Assembly: GCA_013215055.1 (NCBI GenBank)
Contig: JABSRQ010000013.1
Location: forward strand, 1 to 64,000
Reading direction: 5' to 3'
Source: Pseudomonadales bacterium
Lineage (GTDB): Bacteria; Pseudomonadota; Gammaproteobacteria; Pseudomonadales; DT-91
DNA length: 64,000 bases
A model generated the notes under the pieces. That model had not been told where the DNA came from and searched no databases. It saw only the letters and a list, made by a program, of their open reading frames with translations. Below are positions 48,801 to 56,729 of the stretch, piece by piece (positions within the stretch are counted from its first letter, which is position 1; each line of letters starts with the position of its first letter). A program made the position numbers and the translations under genes.

Positions 48801-49560
48801 TATTCGTTACATAAGGCCCTGCAATAATTTTTGGATTCAACTGGTCAACAAGCATTAATTCCTGATCAAGATTATGGCTGCTGTTAATAGCATAATTTGA
48901 ACGTACAAAAGCACCAAAGCCGCTTGCAACAGGTGGTGTATAGGTAATGTTGTACAAACAGTTGGGGCTACCCGAAGCGATGCAGGTGTTTGTAGAAAAT
49001 AGCAACATAACATAGTTGCCATCAATATCGGTGCGAACACTGCCGTTATCATGGGTTAAACTTTGTTGTGATAGTTCCAGTAGCGGGCCTTGCTCGGGGC
49101 CAGCCCAGCTGATGTTGGTTGCAATATCGACATTGGCAATGGGGCTGTTATTACTATCAACCACTTTTCCGGACAAAACCACAAAATCAAACTGGGAATC
49201 ACGGATTGTATCGGTGATAACCACAAAATCTTCAGTACTAATGATAGTATCAGGCGCGCCTACTAGGGAAACATCTGACGCATTAAAATAAGAAAGAAGT
49301 ATAAAATTGCCCGGCGAGACTGTCCACGCATAGGCGCCATCAGCGCCGACCTTTATGATATCGCCAACCTGAATAAAACTACCGTTTTGTAATACTTGAA
49401 TAAGCCTTGCATTAGCGCCTTCTATTGGATTGCCCAGCTGGTCTTTGACCACGCCGCTGAGATTTTCAGCTTGAAGCGCAAAAGAAAAAATCGAAAATAG
49501 GAAGGCGAGGACAATCGCTGAGATCCTGGCTTTAATAAAAGCCAATAGTCTTATAATCAT
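36898..49560 (-). CDS. Giant secreted FN3-repeat protein with a nested subtilisin-like protease
   Basis: The 4220-residue protein has a signal peptide (about 1-31) and an N-terminal carboxypeptidase-regulatory-like module. Three copies of a seven-module FN3 cassette follow at about 245-905, 915-1990 and 2829-3495. In copy two, a complete S8 protease with I9 propeptide occupies about 1341-1746 inside the fifth FN3 module; the triad is Asp1495, His1528, Ser1678 ([20 protein letters not shown]). Three thrombospondin-3 calcium repeats lie at about 1990-2115, carboxypeptidase-regulatory-like repeats at 2120-2835, EF-hand-like DxDxDG repeats at 3495-3600, a Calx-beta domain near 3672-3790 and a choice-of-anchor-U-like end at 3935-4220. 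The last residue is Phe. It is likely a surface adhesin/protease. The start has a GGAGAG ribosome site, and the leader holds a riboswitch-like element. Confidence 0.9.
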   Translation of the reverse strand: MIIRLLAFIKARISAIVLAFLFSIFSFALQAENLSGVVKDQLGNPIEGANARLIQVLQNGSFIQVGDIIKVGADGAYAWTVSPGNFILLSYFNASDVSLVGAPDTIISTEDFVVITDTIRDSQFDFVVLSGKVVDSNNSPIANVDIATNISWAGPEQGPLLELSQQSLTHDNGSVRTDIDGNYVMLLFSTNTCIASGSPNCLYNITYTPPVASGFGAFVRSNYAINSSHNLDQELMLVDQLNPKIIAGPYVTNITDHTAVIEWQTDEPVTSVTQLIGGETFTYDQLKTQHSVVITDLAPGTNYSVQVNTTDEYNNSSTTASATFTTASNADSLAPQFIQPLTITAIAETQITMAFCANEPVSGTFVVDNVDYLLNELASCHELTISNLNSNQSYAVSAQITDIAGNGPTASLVTSVKTLAAADLNPPLITAGPTITDISDAAAVVRWTTNEPTSSGISFNNGTHYRVQNDTTLVTEHSAQITGLAASTTYHLTVTSKDASGNSATQPQASQFVTRSAPDTAAPLLIGRALVEDISNTSAMISWQTDESSSTVVFIGTAANNLSRVETSPGFSTSHHLALTNLLPAITYYFAVESSDLAANKTSGNVTSFTTRTAGSSSVLEIISQAVIERLTGNSITVSWRTNLYADSRLICESTNGSSEVNKIELSKNHIITLIGLEFNTGYRCVIYSTDISGKVASIMFGALTTEEVDSTPPQCIAPPIAQGFVNFAEISWQSDELATATVNYREKGASQWLKTSHSTLTKTGFGLLTGLSPDTDYEHQVSLTDAVGNSADCASGEFNSGPEATTPEEPSPELPAPVFSIQPFVTDIGHFTATVNWSTERVSLGQVRFGLTDSTMDDVESDSDFKASHAVVLNNLQAETTYFLQVDAFNSKGVMTSSDTISFTTDPIPPVDLAPPKIISGPLVKNITDMSAVIEWETDKASNSTVVIAGGATFTLDPLTTSHSVLLTGLTPDTDYATMVSATDGNGLTSTPLPANFRTLTLPDSTLPSFVSGPTISSIDYDKFTVSFCADEPVTAIITVDTTGTLLTTDFTLDSAAICHQFVVTGLTPRTQYTVVVAISDIASNGPVTSEPLTVTTLFDLDISPPEITGPIVTDISQSTAIVSWTTNEASTSGVSYSDGSSDNSLADEALVTTHTMYLSGLSASTTYTLTASSTDAAGNGPSISAPVEFTTLALPDTSAPQIIAGPFVENITTNSADILWTTNESASHRVLLGLADNALDQTFSLTGFDTEHRVPVFNLSADTIYFFRVESADLAGNTVTSDVLSFKTLKPGTIPVTFSIIAGPDVENASTNSLTVSWQTNLDADSRLVCEAEQGSQGTADAFSGDSFSATAQLAPFYSVAPTQSIADQYIVLLKEQTSVSTNGLSARHSRAQRKTSVRALAGEISRKVKGKTLRHYSNGVPGFVLKMNAAQLHTLRQDPRILLIEQDQIMHATATQNGATWGLDRIDQADLPLNNDFNYALDGSGVNAYIIDTGILTSHSDFGGRAVSGWDFIDNDADASDCNGHGTHVAGTVGGTTWGVAKNVTLTAIRVLSCSGSGTSSGVIAGIDWVTANAKFPAVANMSLGGGNSAALDAAVNRAINAGITFAVAAGNSNINACSGSPNKVPAAITVASSTSADSRSGFSNWGSCIDIFAPGSGITSTWSNGGTNTISGTSMAAPHVAGAIALYLQAHPDASPAEVTFSLKGYAIANKISSLNGSPNLLLNVEFDGDTEIPTIPTPPPPVEKITFEISDPQRVTSHLLTLTGLDASTIYSCRVYSSDINGNIVSAPLRGTTADIPDTEAPVCTPEPSVTGFVDSAQISWGSNELTTAAVNYRQLNSADWLQNGTLNLATQDALLLTGLLPETEYEQQVTLTDIAGNSTQCPGGNFSTVAPEAIPDCIFTLQPVISNIGEHSATVSWRTLQPSSGNIRYGKVATNLVNHRADNSYVSDHSLTLHNLDANTVYYLQVDAFNILGEKTTSEIINFTTLHFDNDFDNDGVLNEVDNCPLTPNPDQLDSDNDGAGDACDTPDVIDNDFDKDGILNDVDNCPVNANPDQLDTDNDGIGDACDTPLVPDNDFDNDGILDDIDNCPLIPNTDQADRDNNGIGDACDVPEIITPPPVVPVGISLSGIISGEGIPVTGAEVAIYNNQKQFLDSVTTPADGAYLFENMLAGGYFIGVTPPASSGLSSPTLQPISLADRDVVHLITLIGDALKLSGYLKDSQGRVIDNIQVSLHQQTTGNQVGNSVRTNTLGYFEFSVAPGTYKLRPLVDVFNPAAINPDTGPIIPAYPVPDYAAIFHGPQNIQLSADTTLDVTLPFALLSGQTLDNLGNPVAGVGLAIRHQFSTTTQDYYLENYATNAASNALSDANGDFEFALFTDQTVDILLTPPANRIDLAVTTISDYSLAADASETFTLVEGVSLSGVLQDTQGRPIDNTKVSLHQQDSGDQVGQAVYTDANGLFQFQVETGSYKIKPQLNPFGRGEGQRPVYPLPDFATVLYAEEDVVVAGATLQDVVLPMAVLSGTTTDANGSPIADTRVTISHIAHKPNGNGDTGYYLESQGKSLVSLAKTDANGEFSLAIFTDQATDINFVPPLSNKVVSATLINDYLITGDTTDTFVLTQPFTLSGYLKDEQSNAIDNTMVTVHNQSNRQLADAPVLTDANGYFEFKVAAGNYQLRPYLQPVNQVDGTDVVTTYPVPDFAAVYYQPKNISVFANTSIDVILPMSVLSGKAMDANGVIVPGVKLRIDHAYSENSISYYMENSGDGANSNAVTASNGTFAFGLFTHQVTDISVNPPALSGFAITNVSHSISQETSEDIWLIHSDFAVPEIIAGPFVKHITDHSAVVEWLSDKPGTSVVDLSNGRRYQTSPLTTHHSVVLTDLDAETLYLADVHSVDKDDRASDTLSASFTTLATPDYRAPLILEGPLASNITHEQFTLSLCADEPVAGFITVDSTLFSLPTLALCHQLVIDGLTPNTAYTVVAEVTDAQGNGPTVSQPLIVTTLPAPDVTAPVIQLIPMVIDISDTHATVIWTTDEASTSGVSYNDAERYHVVSDDSLVKLHSMPLADLTPETTYTLTVSSTDAHGNGPTISQPISFTTLATPDTTAPIIIGSPLIQNITHQSVVIRWDSSEPATTRLVIGTSANALDQIESKNGLKTFHNLPVTGLQPDTIYYFQVQTSDAEGNLAMSEIMSFRTKVRGHQGNPHFMSEVEIKKLTDNRLTVYWVTDVNADARLVCASTSSTLEVSNAKRTKKHILTLTGLQANTTYVCTAFSTDHHGFTASQLINGDVVTSANAAEADTTPPVTTAMPVLEGFGEVATLKLLTDELSVALVEYRLVGTTSWLAVGALEEKQSHLFVLHGLTPNSDYEVRYVLADIDANQTQFPAINFNSASVNNLLVPNFAAQPTINFISTDSAEIQWTNSLSAFGQVSYGRSVDELLDKEANIDADINHQVNLAKLDPATIYYAQVTAFNLLGETITSEIVSFVTSAMSDSADSDADGLPDVWEIEFGLDPQNASDAMEDLDNDGLTNREEYVAQTDPNNADSDDDDMPDGWEVDHGLNPNDPADADLDADNDGVTNLNEYLSATDTESPVISLTTDITLDSRGPLTAVPTTNISASDNVDGNVAVVNLSSTHLPPGHHLVNWLAEDSAGNRAIATQTIHINPQVMLSKTQISSEDNLVTVSITLSGNAPVYPVLIPYSISGTVDLADYALSNDSNVTEQSSELAGTVIIEEGVKAEIVLQIVDDQIVEGDEQLIVTLTDPVNAVMGVNAQHLLTITEANIAPRLTLSAEQNSLPVTTVSAAEGPVTISVAVDDLNPADSHVFDWSATNNLLADSDNNPMTLTFDPANVSIGVYTVEVSVTDDGFPSETVSATLNLRVIQSYPTLSANLDSDGDGISDLAEGHQDSDFDGIADYLDQFEGSNWLQQLVGSASENDHSYLMQVEHGLSLSLGSVALIDADGGALVSATTLSNSDLFMEYGNDADFSNVGGLFDFEIRHVSPVGSSVQLVIPLHQAIPADASYRKLNPTNGWQDFAIDANNQLYSTAGEAGVCPSPGDASYLPGLNEGHFCVELTIEDGGANDADNEANGKIVDPGGVAVQIIPEPIVSASNNELDDTVFSRGDGEVVVFSFYITSDSTDAQVHELTINASGSINETTDIGNVSLYRDANNNGIAEDSERIATGNYLSDNGELTFSLSQPYQLTMGDTNFLVTYQF

Positions 49561-49649
49561 GCAGTCTCTCCAAAGAGAAGAAATTTTTGATTTTAACGAA
49601 CTAAGGACAACCGCTAGGACAAAACAAGATCGCGTAGTTAACTATTATA

Positions 49650-49748
49650 GCTTGTTCTGGCAACCCCGCCGTCATAGGTGAAAAATTCACCCTTAGACCG
49701 GTAGCTTTTCGGACCTGGTCTTTCAATCCAGGCAGCCCCAATTTAAGC
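49650..49748 (-). promoter_or_regulatory. Cyclic-di-GMP-I (GEMM) riboswitch candidate in the giant gene's leader
   Basis: Read on the minus strand the element has the GEMM layout. Outer helix P1 pairs GCUU..UUGG with CCAG..AAGC. P2 is CCUGG/CCAGG closed by a GAAA-type loop (AUUGAAAGA). Then comes GAAAAGCUACCGGUCUAA, close to the family's GCAAAGCC.CCGGCCUAA core. P3 has CCG/CGG and an inner GGGUGA/UCACC stem. The GGCGGGGUUGCC end matches the conserved GCGGGGUUACC-type segment. It starts about 4 nt after the predicted RNA start and ends 90 nt before the ATG. A CUUGUU at 49623-49628 can pair with AACAAG of the P1 3' strand, a possible expression platform. Confidence 0.85.
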
Positions 49749-49758
49749 AAAAAAGAAA

Positions 49759-49787
49759 ATTAAAATTTCACATTTTAACCCTGTAAA
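49759..49787 (-). promoter_or_regulatory. Sigma-70 promoter of the giant protein gene
   Basis: On the minus strand TTTACA and TTTAAT are separated by 17 bp. The RNA would start near 49752, at the 5' edge of the riboswitch. The rest of the 49561-50113 interval holds the riboswitch, a GGCTTA/TAAGCC palindrome at about 49901-49913 and the right direct repeat with the flgA promoter; no gene is seen. Confidence 0.65.
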
Positions 49788-49919
49788 ACTAATTGCTATA
49801 TAACATTGAAGTCTGATAAACGGTGCACCAGTGTCTGGGGAAACTAGTACAGCTTCCTCGTAACTAATTGTAATAATAAGTACAATTGAAAATTATAGGG
49901 GCTTAATAAGCCTTATACC

Positions 49920-50363
49920 TCATAGACTTATATTTTCCTTGTTTTAAAAACGTCAAATTTTTGAGAAATCCCATGCCGCTATGCGGCAATAAAATGGCTC
50001 GCCAAAGTAAGTCTTTCCGGTGGCATGTTCTGTGCATACTCCCTTAATAAAGACCTAATACTCTTTTATACGACAATTAAATGACGGTCAAAGATAAGGT
50101 CAAAGGTGAGATAATGAAAAAAGTAGCCACGTTCTTTGTTGTTTTTTTAATGGTATTGCCAAGCACTATAAACGCCGGTGAATACCAGTCGATAGAAAGC
50201 ATTACCTCGGCAGCCAGAGTCCATGTGAAAACTCAAACCCGACTTATGCCTTATCAAAGCCTGGAAATAACGGCGGTACAGATTGATCCACGCTTGCATT
50301 TACGCCAATGCCAACATAAATTACAAACCTTCAGCCCGACTTATCAACGTAAAGGTAGGCAGA
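49920..50363 (+). repeat. 444-bp direct repeat, right copy (promoter and 5' end of intact flgA)
   Basis: Matches 35593-36036 in the same orientation without net indels. It runs from TCATAGACTTATATTTTCC through the sigma-54 promoter into codon about 83 of flgA. This copy continues into a complete flgA gene. No inverted ends, integrase or tRNA accompany either copy. Confidence 0.93.
50021..50036 (+). promoter_or_regulatory. Sigma-54 promoter of flgA
   Basis: TGGCATGTTCTGTGCA has a perfect -24 box and GG-N10-GC spacing. It lies 77 bp before the flgA ATG at 50114. Confidence 0.83.
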
Positions 50364-50815
50364 CAACCGTAGGTGTTAGCTGTAACTTACCCAAGGCCTG
50401 GAAAATTTATGTGCCGGTACAGGTGCTATTAAAAACCCCGGTGCTAGTCACTAGCCGACAATTAAACCCGGGCGACATCATCACTGAAGATGATATCAAT
50501 ACCCAACAGCAGTCGGTTTCGCATTTGAACTACGGTTATTACGATCGAGCCCATAAAATCCTGGGCCAGCACGTCAAAAGAATGATCAGTGCAGGCACGG
50601 TCTTAACCCCGCAGATGTTAAAAGCTGCACAGCTTATTAAACGTGGACAAATGATTACCATCTCCGCCAGATTAGGAGGTATCAATATCTCAGCCCAGGG
50701 TAAGGCGCTGATGGACGGTGCTTCAGGGGATACGATACGGGTTAAAAACACCACGTCAGGAAAAATTATCGAAGGTAGAGTAGAAAAAAATGGCACGGTT
50801 TTGATCAATATTTGA
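50114..50815 (+). CDS. flgA: P-ring assembly chaperone FlgA
   Basis: FlgA (233 residues) is the periplasmic chaperone for FlgI polymerisation. A Sec signal (MKKVATFFVVFLMVLPSTINA) is followed by the N-terminal domain and the SAF region (about 110-170, VLVTSRQLNPGDIITEDDIN). The conserved C-terminal part is KRGQMITISARLGGINISAQ, GKALMDGASGDTIRVKN and an ending VLINI. The frame is open to an ATG at 50081, but the ATG at 50114 has the AAAGGTGAG ribosome site and a proper signal peptide. It is divergent from flgB only across the 14-kb insertion. Distant relatives have flgA directly beside flgB. Confidence 0.95.
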   Translation: MKKVATFFVVFLMVLPSTINAGEYQSIESITSAARVHVKTQTRLMPYQSLEITAVQIDPRLHLRQCQHKLQTFSPTYQRKGRQTTVGVSCNLPKAWKIYVPVQVLLKTPVLVTSRQLNPGDIITEDDINTQQQSVSHLNYGYYDRAHKILGQHVKRMISAGTVLTPQMLKAAQLIKRGQMITISARLGGINISAQGKALMDGASGDTIRVKNTTSGKIIEGRVEKNGTVLINI

Positions 50816-50843
50816 GAAAAACTAAAAAAATTAAAAAAATTAC

Positions 50844-50870
50844 TAAAGATTTTTCAACTCATGCCGATAT
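50844..50870 (+). promoter_or_regulatory. Sigma-28 (FliA) promoter of flgMN
   Basis: TAAAGATT, an 11-base spacer, then GCCGATAT, a near-perfect FliA site. It lies 39 bp before the flgM ATG, in the gap after flgA. It allows late-phase boosting of flgM and flgN. Confidence 0.9.
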
Positions 50871-50908
50871 GAAAGCTACAGGCTGATTTTTTATGGAGAC
50901 GTAAGACA

Positions 50909-51205
50909 ATGAATAGAATAGACGGGCCCGGTTTTGGCCATAATAAACCTCAGGTATCACGAAGTAGTGATTCATCCGGAAGCGCTAGCAGTACCAAAAG
51001 TAGTGCTGGCAGCGAAAGTAGCACGGCGGCAACATCCGCCAGCAGCATAGCTACGTTTAGCCAGGTGATTAATTCTGCCAATAGTCAACCTGAAATCGAT
51101 GTTGAGAATGTGGCCAGAATCAAGCAAGCCATAGCCCAGGGCGATTACCATATAGACCCTGAACGTGTGGCCAAAGCGTTTAGTGAGTTAGAAGGGTTTC
51201 TCTAA
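50909..51205 (+). CDS. flgM: Anti-sigma-28 factor FlgM
   Basis: FlgM (98 residues) binds FliA until it is exported through the finished hook. A Ser-rich, unstructured N-terminus (about 18-48) precedes the sigma-binding C-terminal half with IDVENVARIKQAIAQGDYHI then DPERVAKAFSELEGFL, which is diagnostic. A GGAG ribosome site precedes the ATG. It is followed by flgN after 9 bp. Confidence 0.96.
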   Translation: MNRIDGPGFGHNKPQVSRSSDSSGSASSTKSSAGSESSTAATSASSIATFSQVINSANSQPEIDVENVARIKQAIAQGDYHIDPERVAKAFSELEGFL

Positions 51206-51214
51206 GGGATTTTC

Positions 51215-51649
51215 ATGAAAAATTCAGCCGCTATAATCAGTAAAGATGCGCAGGATTGTTTACAACATCTGGAATCACTGCATACCATCTTAGAAAAAGA
51301 ACAGGCTTTATTACAGGCCAATAAGTTGGAACAGCTGGATGCTATTACCGGTGAAAAAAGCCAGCTACTGACACAGATTGAACAGCTGAAAACTCAGGTG
51401 CTTGCCCCACAAGCGCAAGATATAAATGCGTTGATTAAAGATAAAATTTTGGCCTTGGCCAAGAAATGCAAACTTTTAAACGAAAGCAATAATGCCATCA
51501 TTCAAATACAGCAGCAGTTTATTCAACAAAAAATCCAAGTTTTATTTGGTTATGAAAAAGAACCAAGCGTAAGTTATGCCGATGCGGTCATGTCACAACC
51601 TCGCCCACAGTCATTATCTACCGCCAATAACATCATTGGTAAAGCTTAA
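51215..51649 (+). CDS. flgN: FlgK/FlgL export chaperone FlgN
   Basis: FlgN (144 residues) is a helical chaperone for the junction proteins FlgK and FlgL. The features are CLQHLESLHTILEKEQALLQ, then LEQLDAITGEKSQLLTQIEQ, and LLNESNNAIIQIQQQFIQQK, as in FlgN domains. An AAGGG ribosome site precedes the ATG. Its end overlaps the stop of the convergent GGDEF-EAL gene by 4 bp. Confidence 0.93.
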   Translation: MKNSAAIISKDAQDCLQHLESLHTILEKEQALLQANKLEQLDAITGEKSQLLTQIEQLKTQVLAPQAQDINALIKDKILALAKKCKLLNESNNAIIQIQQQFIQQKIQVLFGYEKEPSVSYADAVMSQPRPQSLSTANNIIGKA

Positions 51650-54144
51650 ACCTTATTTTTTCTACTCGGTAGCAATGCCGCAGGGTTTTCAGCATTGTCT
51701 TTTAAAAACCCAATGATAGTTTCCAGCGCTTCGGGCCTTTTATATAAATAACCCTGTCCATATTTACACTCTATACCCTGTAAAAAAATCTGTTGATCTA
51801 CCGTCTCTATGCCCTCGGCTACAACCTCAAGATTAAGTTTATGTGCCATAGCAGCAATTGCGGAGGTAATGGCAACATCTTGCTGATTTTGTGGAGTGTC
51901 TTTAATAAAGCTGCGATCAATCTTCAATACATTCACCGGCAGCTCTTTTAAATAACTTAATGATGAATAACCGGTACCAAAATCATCGATGGCTAAATCA
52001 AAACCAATTTTTTGCAATTTTTGTAATAATAAACATTGCTGATCCAGATCTTCCATCAAGGTATTTTCGGTAATTTCCAGCTCCAGCTTTTCAGCTTTAA
52101 TGCCATTTTTATCCATCACCGCCAGTAGTTTATTCACCAGGTTGGCATCTTTAAATTGTTTGGCCGAGATATTAATCGCAATACGAATATGCTCTAACCC
52201 ACAAGCCTGTAATAGCTTTAACGATAAACAGGCCATCTCAAATAACTGTGGCCCCAGCTCTACAATCTTGCCACTTTCTTCCAACATATCGATAAATTCA
52301 AAAGGGGCTAACAAGCCTTTCTCTGGGTGAATCCAGCGTAATAAGGCTTCCATCATCACCACCTTGCCGGTTTTTAAATCGATAATAGGTTGGTAATACA
52401 ATCTAAATTGTTTTTCCTGAATCGCCAGATTGATTTCTTTTTCCAGCAGCAGCGATTTCTGGATTTTTTCATGCATATCCTGATCAAAAAAATGATAACG
52501 ATTTTTTCCCTCCTGCTTAGCCGAATACATCGCAATATCGGCACAGCGCATCAAATCTGTCACGTTATCCGCTTGTTTGGGGCCAATCGCAATGCCCATA
52601 CTGGGTGTTACGGCCATGGCGCTATTATTCACCAGGTATATCGATTTTTTAAAACTCTGCAGGATTTTATCCATCACGGTAACAATATTGACCTGGTTGC
52701 CAATATTATTCAAAATCAACGTAAACTCATCCCCGCCTAAACGTGCAACCGTATCGCTGGGCCTGACATTGTGCCGCAGACATTTAGCCACGGAAATTAA
52801 TAACTCATCTCCGACATCGTGGCCCAGGCTATCATTCACCCATTTAAAATTATCCAAGTCGATAAATACAATCGCAAAAATCGTGTGGTTTAATTGTGCA
52901 TCGGCTAAGGCCATCGCCAAATCATCGGTAAATTTACGCCTATTAGCCAAGCCGGTTAAAACATCATACAGCGCCATATTTTCCAGCTCATCGGTGCGGC
53001 TGCCAATCTCGGTTTCCATTTGCTCTAATTGATAGGATAACGCAATAGCCGTCTCTTCGAATATATCCAATTCATCGTAGGTCGCCTTAACTTTATGTTG
53101 ATCACCTATCGTTTGACGCACCTGCTTAAAACCACTTTTAGCCAATAATGGTAATAACTCAGCCTGCAAGATAATCCGTTGCATCGGTTGGCGTAAAACC
53201 AGAAACAGAGAAACCAACGCAAGCAATAAACCCAAACAAAAAGTGATCACCGCGACCATCAAATTATTACTGATGCTATTTTCTTGTTCGGTAATATCGG
53301 TCATCAAGATCATAAAGTTACTGGATCTTTTGATATCGTCCTTAACCGGTATCGCATAAAAATAAATATATTTATCCTCAATTTTTAAGTGTCGCCCTTG
53401 AGTAAGAAAATCATCAAATGAAATACTTTTACTTAACGCTAATAATTGTTGCTGGTAATCATTTTCACTGGTAACGCCGGCTAAAAAATAATCCCAGATA
53501 CGTAGCGTCTTCTTTTCAAGGCTGGGAATTCGGTCACGTAATAGCGCGATACCAATGTCGTAATCTTGACTAAATTGCACAATAAAGCCATCCAGCGTGG
53601 TTGATATAACCAAGACTCGACTGCTGTTATCCGCCATAAAAATAGGCTGAGCCGCATAAATTCGACATTGCTGCTGGCAGCTGATTAACGTTTTAGGGCT
53701 GGATGCCTGATCCACGTCTTTAACCAAATAATTTAGATCCGCATTTTTAATAAACCCACCCCAATGCAATATTTCATCACTGTCGGTATGGTGTAAAGAT
53801 ATGCTCTCCAGGCCTAGGTCAAACTGCAGGTTCTCCCAGTTATTATCCATAAATTCGATAAGAATATTTTCTTGTAAGCCAATATCAAAGTTTTTATTGG
53901 CGGTAAGCGCCAAGGTTGAGGTTAAACGTAATAAGTTTTTCTTGGCCTGCTGTAATAATGCCGACATATTTTGTTCGGTCGCATGGCTTAGCTGTAATTC
54001 AAGAGAGGCTTGAATATAGCGATAACCAAAAAACAACAGGCATAAATTGATGCTCAATAACACCGTGGAAAACAAGATAAGCGTTTTCCATTTCAGGCTT
54101 AAAAATCGGCGATTTTTCTTATGGGTAGGTGATGCCATCATCAT
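51646..54144 (-). CDS. Membrane GGDEF-EAL protein (c-di-GMP turnover)
   Basis: This 832-residue inner-membrane protein has a first helix at about 20-43, a periplasmic sensor region (about 45-285), a second helix (about 294-318), a linker coiled coil, then GGDEF (motif GGDEF at 470-474, preceded by DVLTGLANRR) and EAL (EALLRW from 599). The EAL domain keeps DDFGTGYSSLSYLKELPVNV then LKIDRSFIKD. Both signatures are intact, so it could make or degrade c-di-GMP; the net direction is not deducible. Three ATGs in a row begin it; the first is used here. No terminator separates it from flgN. It may tune the riboswitch and motility, but this is inference. Confidence 0.92.
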   Translation of the reverse strand: MMMASPTHKKNRRFLSLKWKTLILFSTVLLSINLCLLFFGYRYIQASLELQLSHATEQNMSALLQQAKKNLLRLTSTLALTANKNFDIGLQENILIEFMDNNWENLQFDLGLESISLHHTDSDEILHWGGFIKNADLNYLVKDVDQASSPKTLISCQQQCRIYAAQPIFMADNSSRVLVISTTLDGFIVQFSQDYDIGIALLRDRIPSLEKKTLRIWDYFLAGVTSENDYQQQLLALSKSISFDDFLTQGRHLKIEDKYIYFYAIPVKDDIKRSSNFMILMTDITEQENSISNNLMVAVITFCLGLLLALVSLFLVLRQPMQRIILQAELLPLLAKSGFKQVRQTIGDQHKVKATYDELDIFEETAIALSYQLEQMETEIGSRTDELENMALYDVLTGLANRRKFTDDLAMALADAQLNHTIFAIVFIDLDNFKWVNDSLGHDVGDELLISVAKCLRHNVRPSDTVARLGGDEFTLILNNIGNQVNIVTVMDKILQSFKKSIYLVNNSAMAVTPSMGIAIGPKQADNVTDLMRCADIAMYSAKQEGKNRYHFFDQDMHEKIQKSLLLEKEINLAIQEKQFRLYYQPIIDLKTGKVVMMEALLRWIHPEKGLLAPFEFIDMLEESGKIVELGPQLFEMACLSLKLLQACGLEHIRIAINISAKQFKDANLVNKLLAVMDKNGIKAEKLELEITENTLMEDLDQQCLLLQKLQKIGFDLAIDDFGTGYSSLSYLKELPVNVLKIDRSFIKDTPQNQQDVAITSAIAAMAHKLNLEVVAEGIETVDQQIFLQGIECKYGQGYLYKRPEALETIIGFLKDNAENPAALLPSRKNKV

Positions 54145-54300
54145 TTACGTTGCCAAATCCTTGCGTTATAAACACGCCCCAGGTCGTCGGCTACCTTTGA
54201 GACAGCTGCAATTTATTAAGCTTAGTCTATATAAGGTACTTCTGTGAGAGATGGAAAAATCGAGTGTTAGAAGCAGGTTGAACAATAATATATGTGTTCT

Positions 54301-54324
54301 GCGGGCCTAATGAATTTAGGCCGC
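54301..54324 (-). terminator. Hairpin downstream of the TPR gene
   Basis: A GGCCTAA/TTAGGCC inverted repeat flanked by GC pairs lies 15 bp after the TPR gene stop. No T-run follows, so intrinsic termination is uncertain; it may instead protect the 3' end. Confidence 0.45.
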
Positions 54325-54338
54325 GGAGGTGATGCGAT

Positions 54339-55664
54339 TTAAGCTTTTAAATAGATCTTAATTTCTTTTTGACGTTGAATTTCAGTTTCCATATAGTTCA
54401 GCCACTGATTTGCCAGCTTATGTAAGCGCAGCTGCGCCTCTTTATTAGCGGTGTTGCTAATCACTTGATTAAAGGCTTTACGGGCTAATGTATATTTCTG
54501 CGCATGAAATAACGCCTGGCCTAATAAGAATCTAGCTTCATAGGGACGTTTAATACCGCCTTTCTTTAAGGCTTTTTTCGCCGTAGCAGCCGCATTTTTA
54601 TATTGATAATTATTCATATAAAGATACGCCAAACGGATGCCGGGCTCGCCCTCTTTAGATAATTGGGCCGCCTGTGCCAGGCGCGGCAAGGCTTTTTTAA
54701 TCTCTTTGGCTCTGCGCCAATAGTCACCGGTACGCTCCAGATTTTTAGCCGATTCTTCTATCAATTCATCACTAAAACCTTTTTCCATAACCTTGGCCGC
54801 TTTATAAGGCATATCATAGGCTGATAACATTTGTGCCAGCGCCACCAAATAACTTTCTTTATCTAACATGCCTTGTATATAGGCGGTTTCCAAGACGTAG
54901 AGACGTTTCTTATCCTGATCCAGTTCGCCGTAAACACCTACCAGGCTCAGCCAATACGCTTTCTTGGGCCAGCGATTAACCAAGACCTCCAAAGCGTTAA
55001 CCTGATTTTTATAATCTTTTTTCTCAGCATAAATATACTGCAGCAAGGTATACCAGTTCTCTTTAGGCTGTTTACCCTTTTGTTTGGCTAAGGAAAAAGC
55101 CTTTTTTAACTTAGGTAACGCTTTATCAAGTTTACCTTGCTGCAAATACCCCTGAGCCAATAACACATAGGCATCGGGGGAGGGTTTTTCGGCAATATTA
55201 AACCAGGACTCCAGCGTTTTAACCGCCTTATCCACATTATCGGTTGCAAAATAAAGTTGAGCCAATGCATATTTGGTAGAGGCAGCCATGCCAATAAATA
55301 AATCCGGCTGCTGCAAGACTTTTTCAAAACTTCTGATCGCCTGCGGGTATTTATCCTGAGCTAAATAAACATAGGCATAGAAATTATAGAGTTGTGCTAG
55401 CTCGTGCGGTTTTAGCGCTGATCGTCCTTTACGCTGTTTTAAAGCATCAAGAATTTTTAAGGCTTGGGCATAATCGCCCGCCTCTTGTTTTTCCTGTGCT
55501 TTGGCTAATTTTTCATAAACTTTAGCGCGCAAAGCCTTGGTTTGTTTTTTCTTATATTGTGATTTTTCAGCCGCCATCACCGATGTTGAAAAAACCGGAT
55601 TAAAGCATAAACCCAGCATCAAAAAACAGGCAATAAACAGAGGGCTTAAGATAGAATTTTTCAT
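54339..55664 (-). CDS. Periplasmic TPR protein of the TonB locus
   Basis: This 441-residue protein has a signal peptide (SPLFIACFLMLGLCFNPVFS) and a Lys-rich start, then tandem TPR-like repeats across the whole length (for example AQLYNFYAYVYLAQDKYPQA, then ALAQLYFATDNVDKAVKTLE and YVLLAQGYLQQGKLDKALPK). The open frame extends to 55715, but that start falls within tonB and lacks a signal; the ATG at 55664 is chosen. Such TPR proteins close ExbB-ExbD-TonB-DUF3450 operons in marine gammaproteobacteria. They are thought to help the TonB2-type system, without a proven mechanism. Confidence 0.87.
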   Translation of the reverse strand: MKNSILSPLFIACFLMLGLCFNPVFSTSVMAAEKSQYKKKQTKALRAKVYEKLAKAQEKQEAGDYAQALKILDALKQRKGRSALKPHELAQLYNFYAYVYLAQDKYPQAIRSFEKVLQQPDLFIGMAASTKYALAQLYFATDNVDKAVKTLESWFNIAEKPSPDAYVLLAQGYLQQGKLDKALPKLKKAFSLAKQKGKQPKENWYTLLQYIYAEKKDYKNQVNALEVLVNRWPKKAYWLSLVGVYGELDQDKKRLYVLETAYIQGMLDKESYLVALAQMLSAYDMPYKAAKVMEKGFSDELIEESAKNLERTGDYWRRAKEIKKALPRLAQAAQLSKEGEPGIRLAYLYMNNYQYKNAAATAKKALKKGGIKRPYEARFLLGQALFHAQKYTLARKAFNQVISNTANKEAQLRLHKLANQWLNYMETEIQRQKEIKIYLKA

Positions 55665-55677
55665 TAGCAGATTCGCC

Positions 55678-56283
55678 TTATTCCGCCAAACGGTAAGTAA
55701 ATTTATTGCGCACACCGGGCACTTCTATCGCGATACCATCTTCGATGCGGGGTTTGTATTTAAACTTAGCCGCAGCCTTAATCGATGCCCGTTCAAATAC
55801 ACCTTTGGGGGAACAATCCAGCGCCTTTGTATCTTTAGTAGCCCCGGTTTTGGTCACCGTATACATAACAATGCAATAACCCTCAATGCCACGAGAAAGC
55901 GCCCTGCGTGGATATTGAGCCTGCACCTTCACCATCGGTAAATACTCACCATCGCTGGCTGAAAGACCGGGGCCTTTGGCAAAGTTTAAATCGGCCGCTA
56001 GAGACGGATTAACATTTACCGCATCGGTATTAACATCGATATCCTGTAAATCCTGCGGCTGCAATTCCGGTGGCTGCTCTTCGGCATCCTCGGGTTTATC
56101 CGGTTTACGTTCGGCCAATTGCGTATCAATCTGGGTTTCACCCATTTGAATATCGGCAATTTTCCGGGTTTTCTTTTCATCGAGTGTAATATCGTTATGA
56201 ATCAACTGCTGCATCACTAACAACAGTGCAGAGGTGACAATAAGCGCTAAAAAAGCCGCAATGGTGAATCGAATTATTTTCAT
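55678..56283 (-). CDS. TonB family protein
   Basis: This 201-residue TonB-like protein has an N-terminal membrane helix (about 6-26), a short Pro/Glu-rich spacer (DKPEDAEEQPPELQPQDLQD) and the C-terminal TonB domain (about 110-198) with YPRRALSRGIEGYCIVMYTV and CSPKGVFERASIKAAAKFKY. The spacer is much shorter than in E. coli TonB, as in TonB2-type proteins. It lies 11 bp behind exbD. Confidence 0.93.
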   Translation of the reverse strand: MKIIRFTIAAFLALIVTSALLLVMQQLIHNDITLDEKKTRKIADIQMGETQIDTQLAERKPDKPEDAEEQPPELQPQDLQDIDVNTDAVNVNPSLAADLNFAKGPGLSASDGEYLPMVKVQAQYPRRALSRGIEGYCIVMYTVTKTGATKDTKALDCSPKGVFERASIKAAAKFKYKPRIEDGIAIEVPGVRNKFTYRLAE

Positions 56284-56294
56284 GGTTTTGTCAC

Positions 56295-56702
56295 TTACTC
56301 AGTTGTTGCCAATGAGATCTCTGTTACACCCGCTTGCTTGGCAGCATCTATGACTAAAGCCACTTTATCGGCGGTAGATTTGGCATCCGCTTGAATAACA
56401 ACCCCCCCTTTGGGATTTTCAGCCCTGAGTTTTTCGATTTGAGCACGAATCTGATGCTCCTTTAATAAGGTTTTATCCATCCATATTTCATTATTTTCGG
56501 AGATCGCAATGAGAATATTCTGATTAACTATCGCCTCTCCCGTTAACGCAATAGGCCTGTTGACGTCTATGCCGGGTTCTTTAATAAACGTGGCGGTGAC
56601 AATAAAAAAGATCAGCATGATAAACACCACATCTAACATGGGGGTTAAATCAATTTCACCAGAAGGTTCCTGAGTCTTGGGTAAATGGGCTCTGCGCATC
56701 AA
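56295..56702 (-). CDS. exbD: ExbD-like proton-channel protein
   Basis: ExbD (135 residues): an N-terminal cytoplasmic start, one membrane helix (DLTPMLDVVFIMLIFFIVTA with the proton-path Asp) and a periplasmic domain with GGVVIQADAKSTADKVALVI. It pairs with the ExbB-like channel upstream (27 bp gap). Confidence 0.95.
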   Translation of the reverse strand: MMRRAHLPKTQEPSGEIDLTPMLDVVFIMLIFFIVTATFIKEPGIDVNRPIALTGEAIVNQNILIAISENNEIWMDKTLLKEHQIRAQIEKLRAENPKGGVVIQADAKSTADKVALVIDAAKQAGVTEISLATTE

Positions 56703-56729
56703 TAAACCTGTTTAATAAGCCTGATCAGA

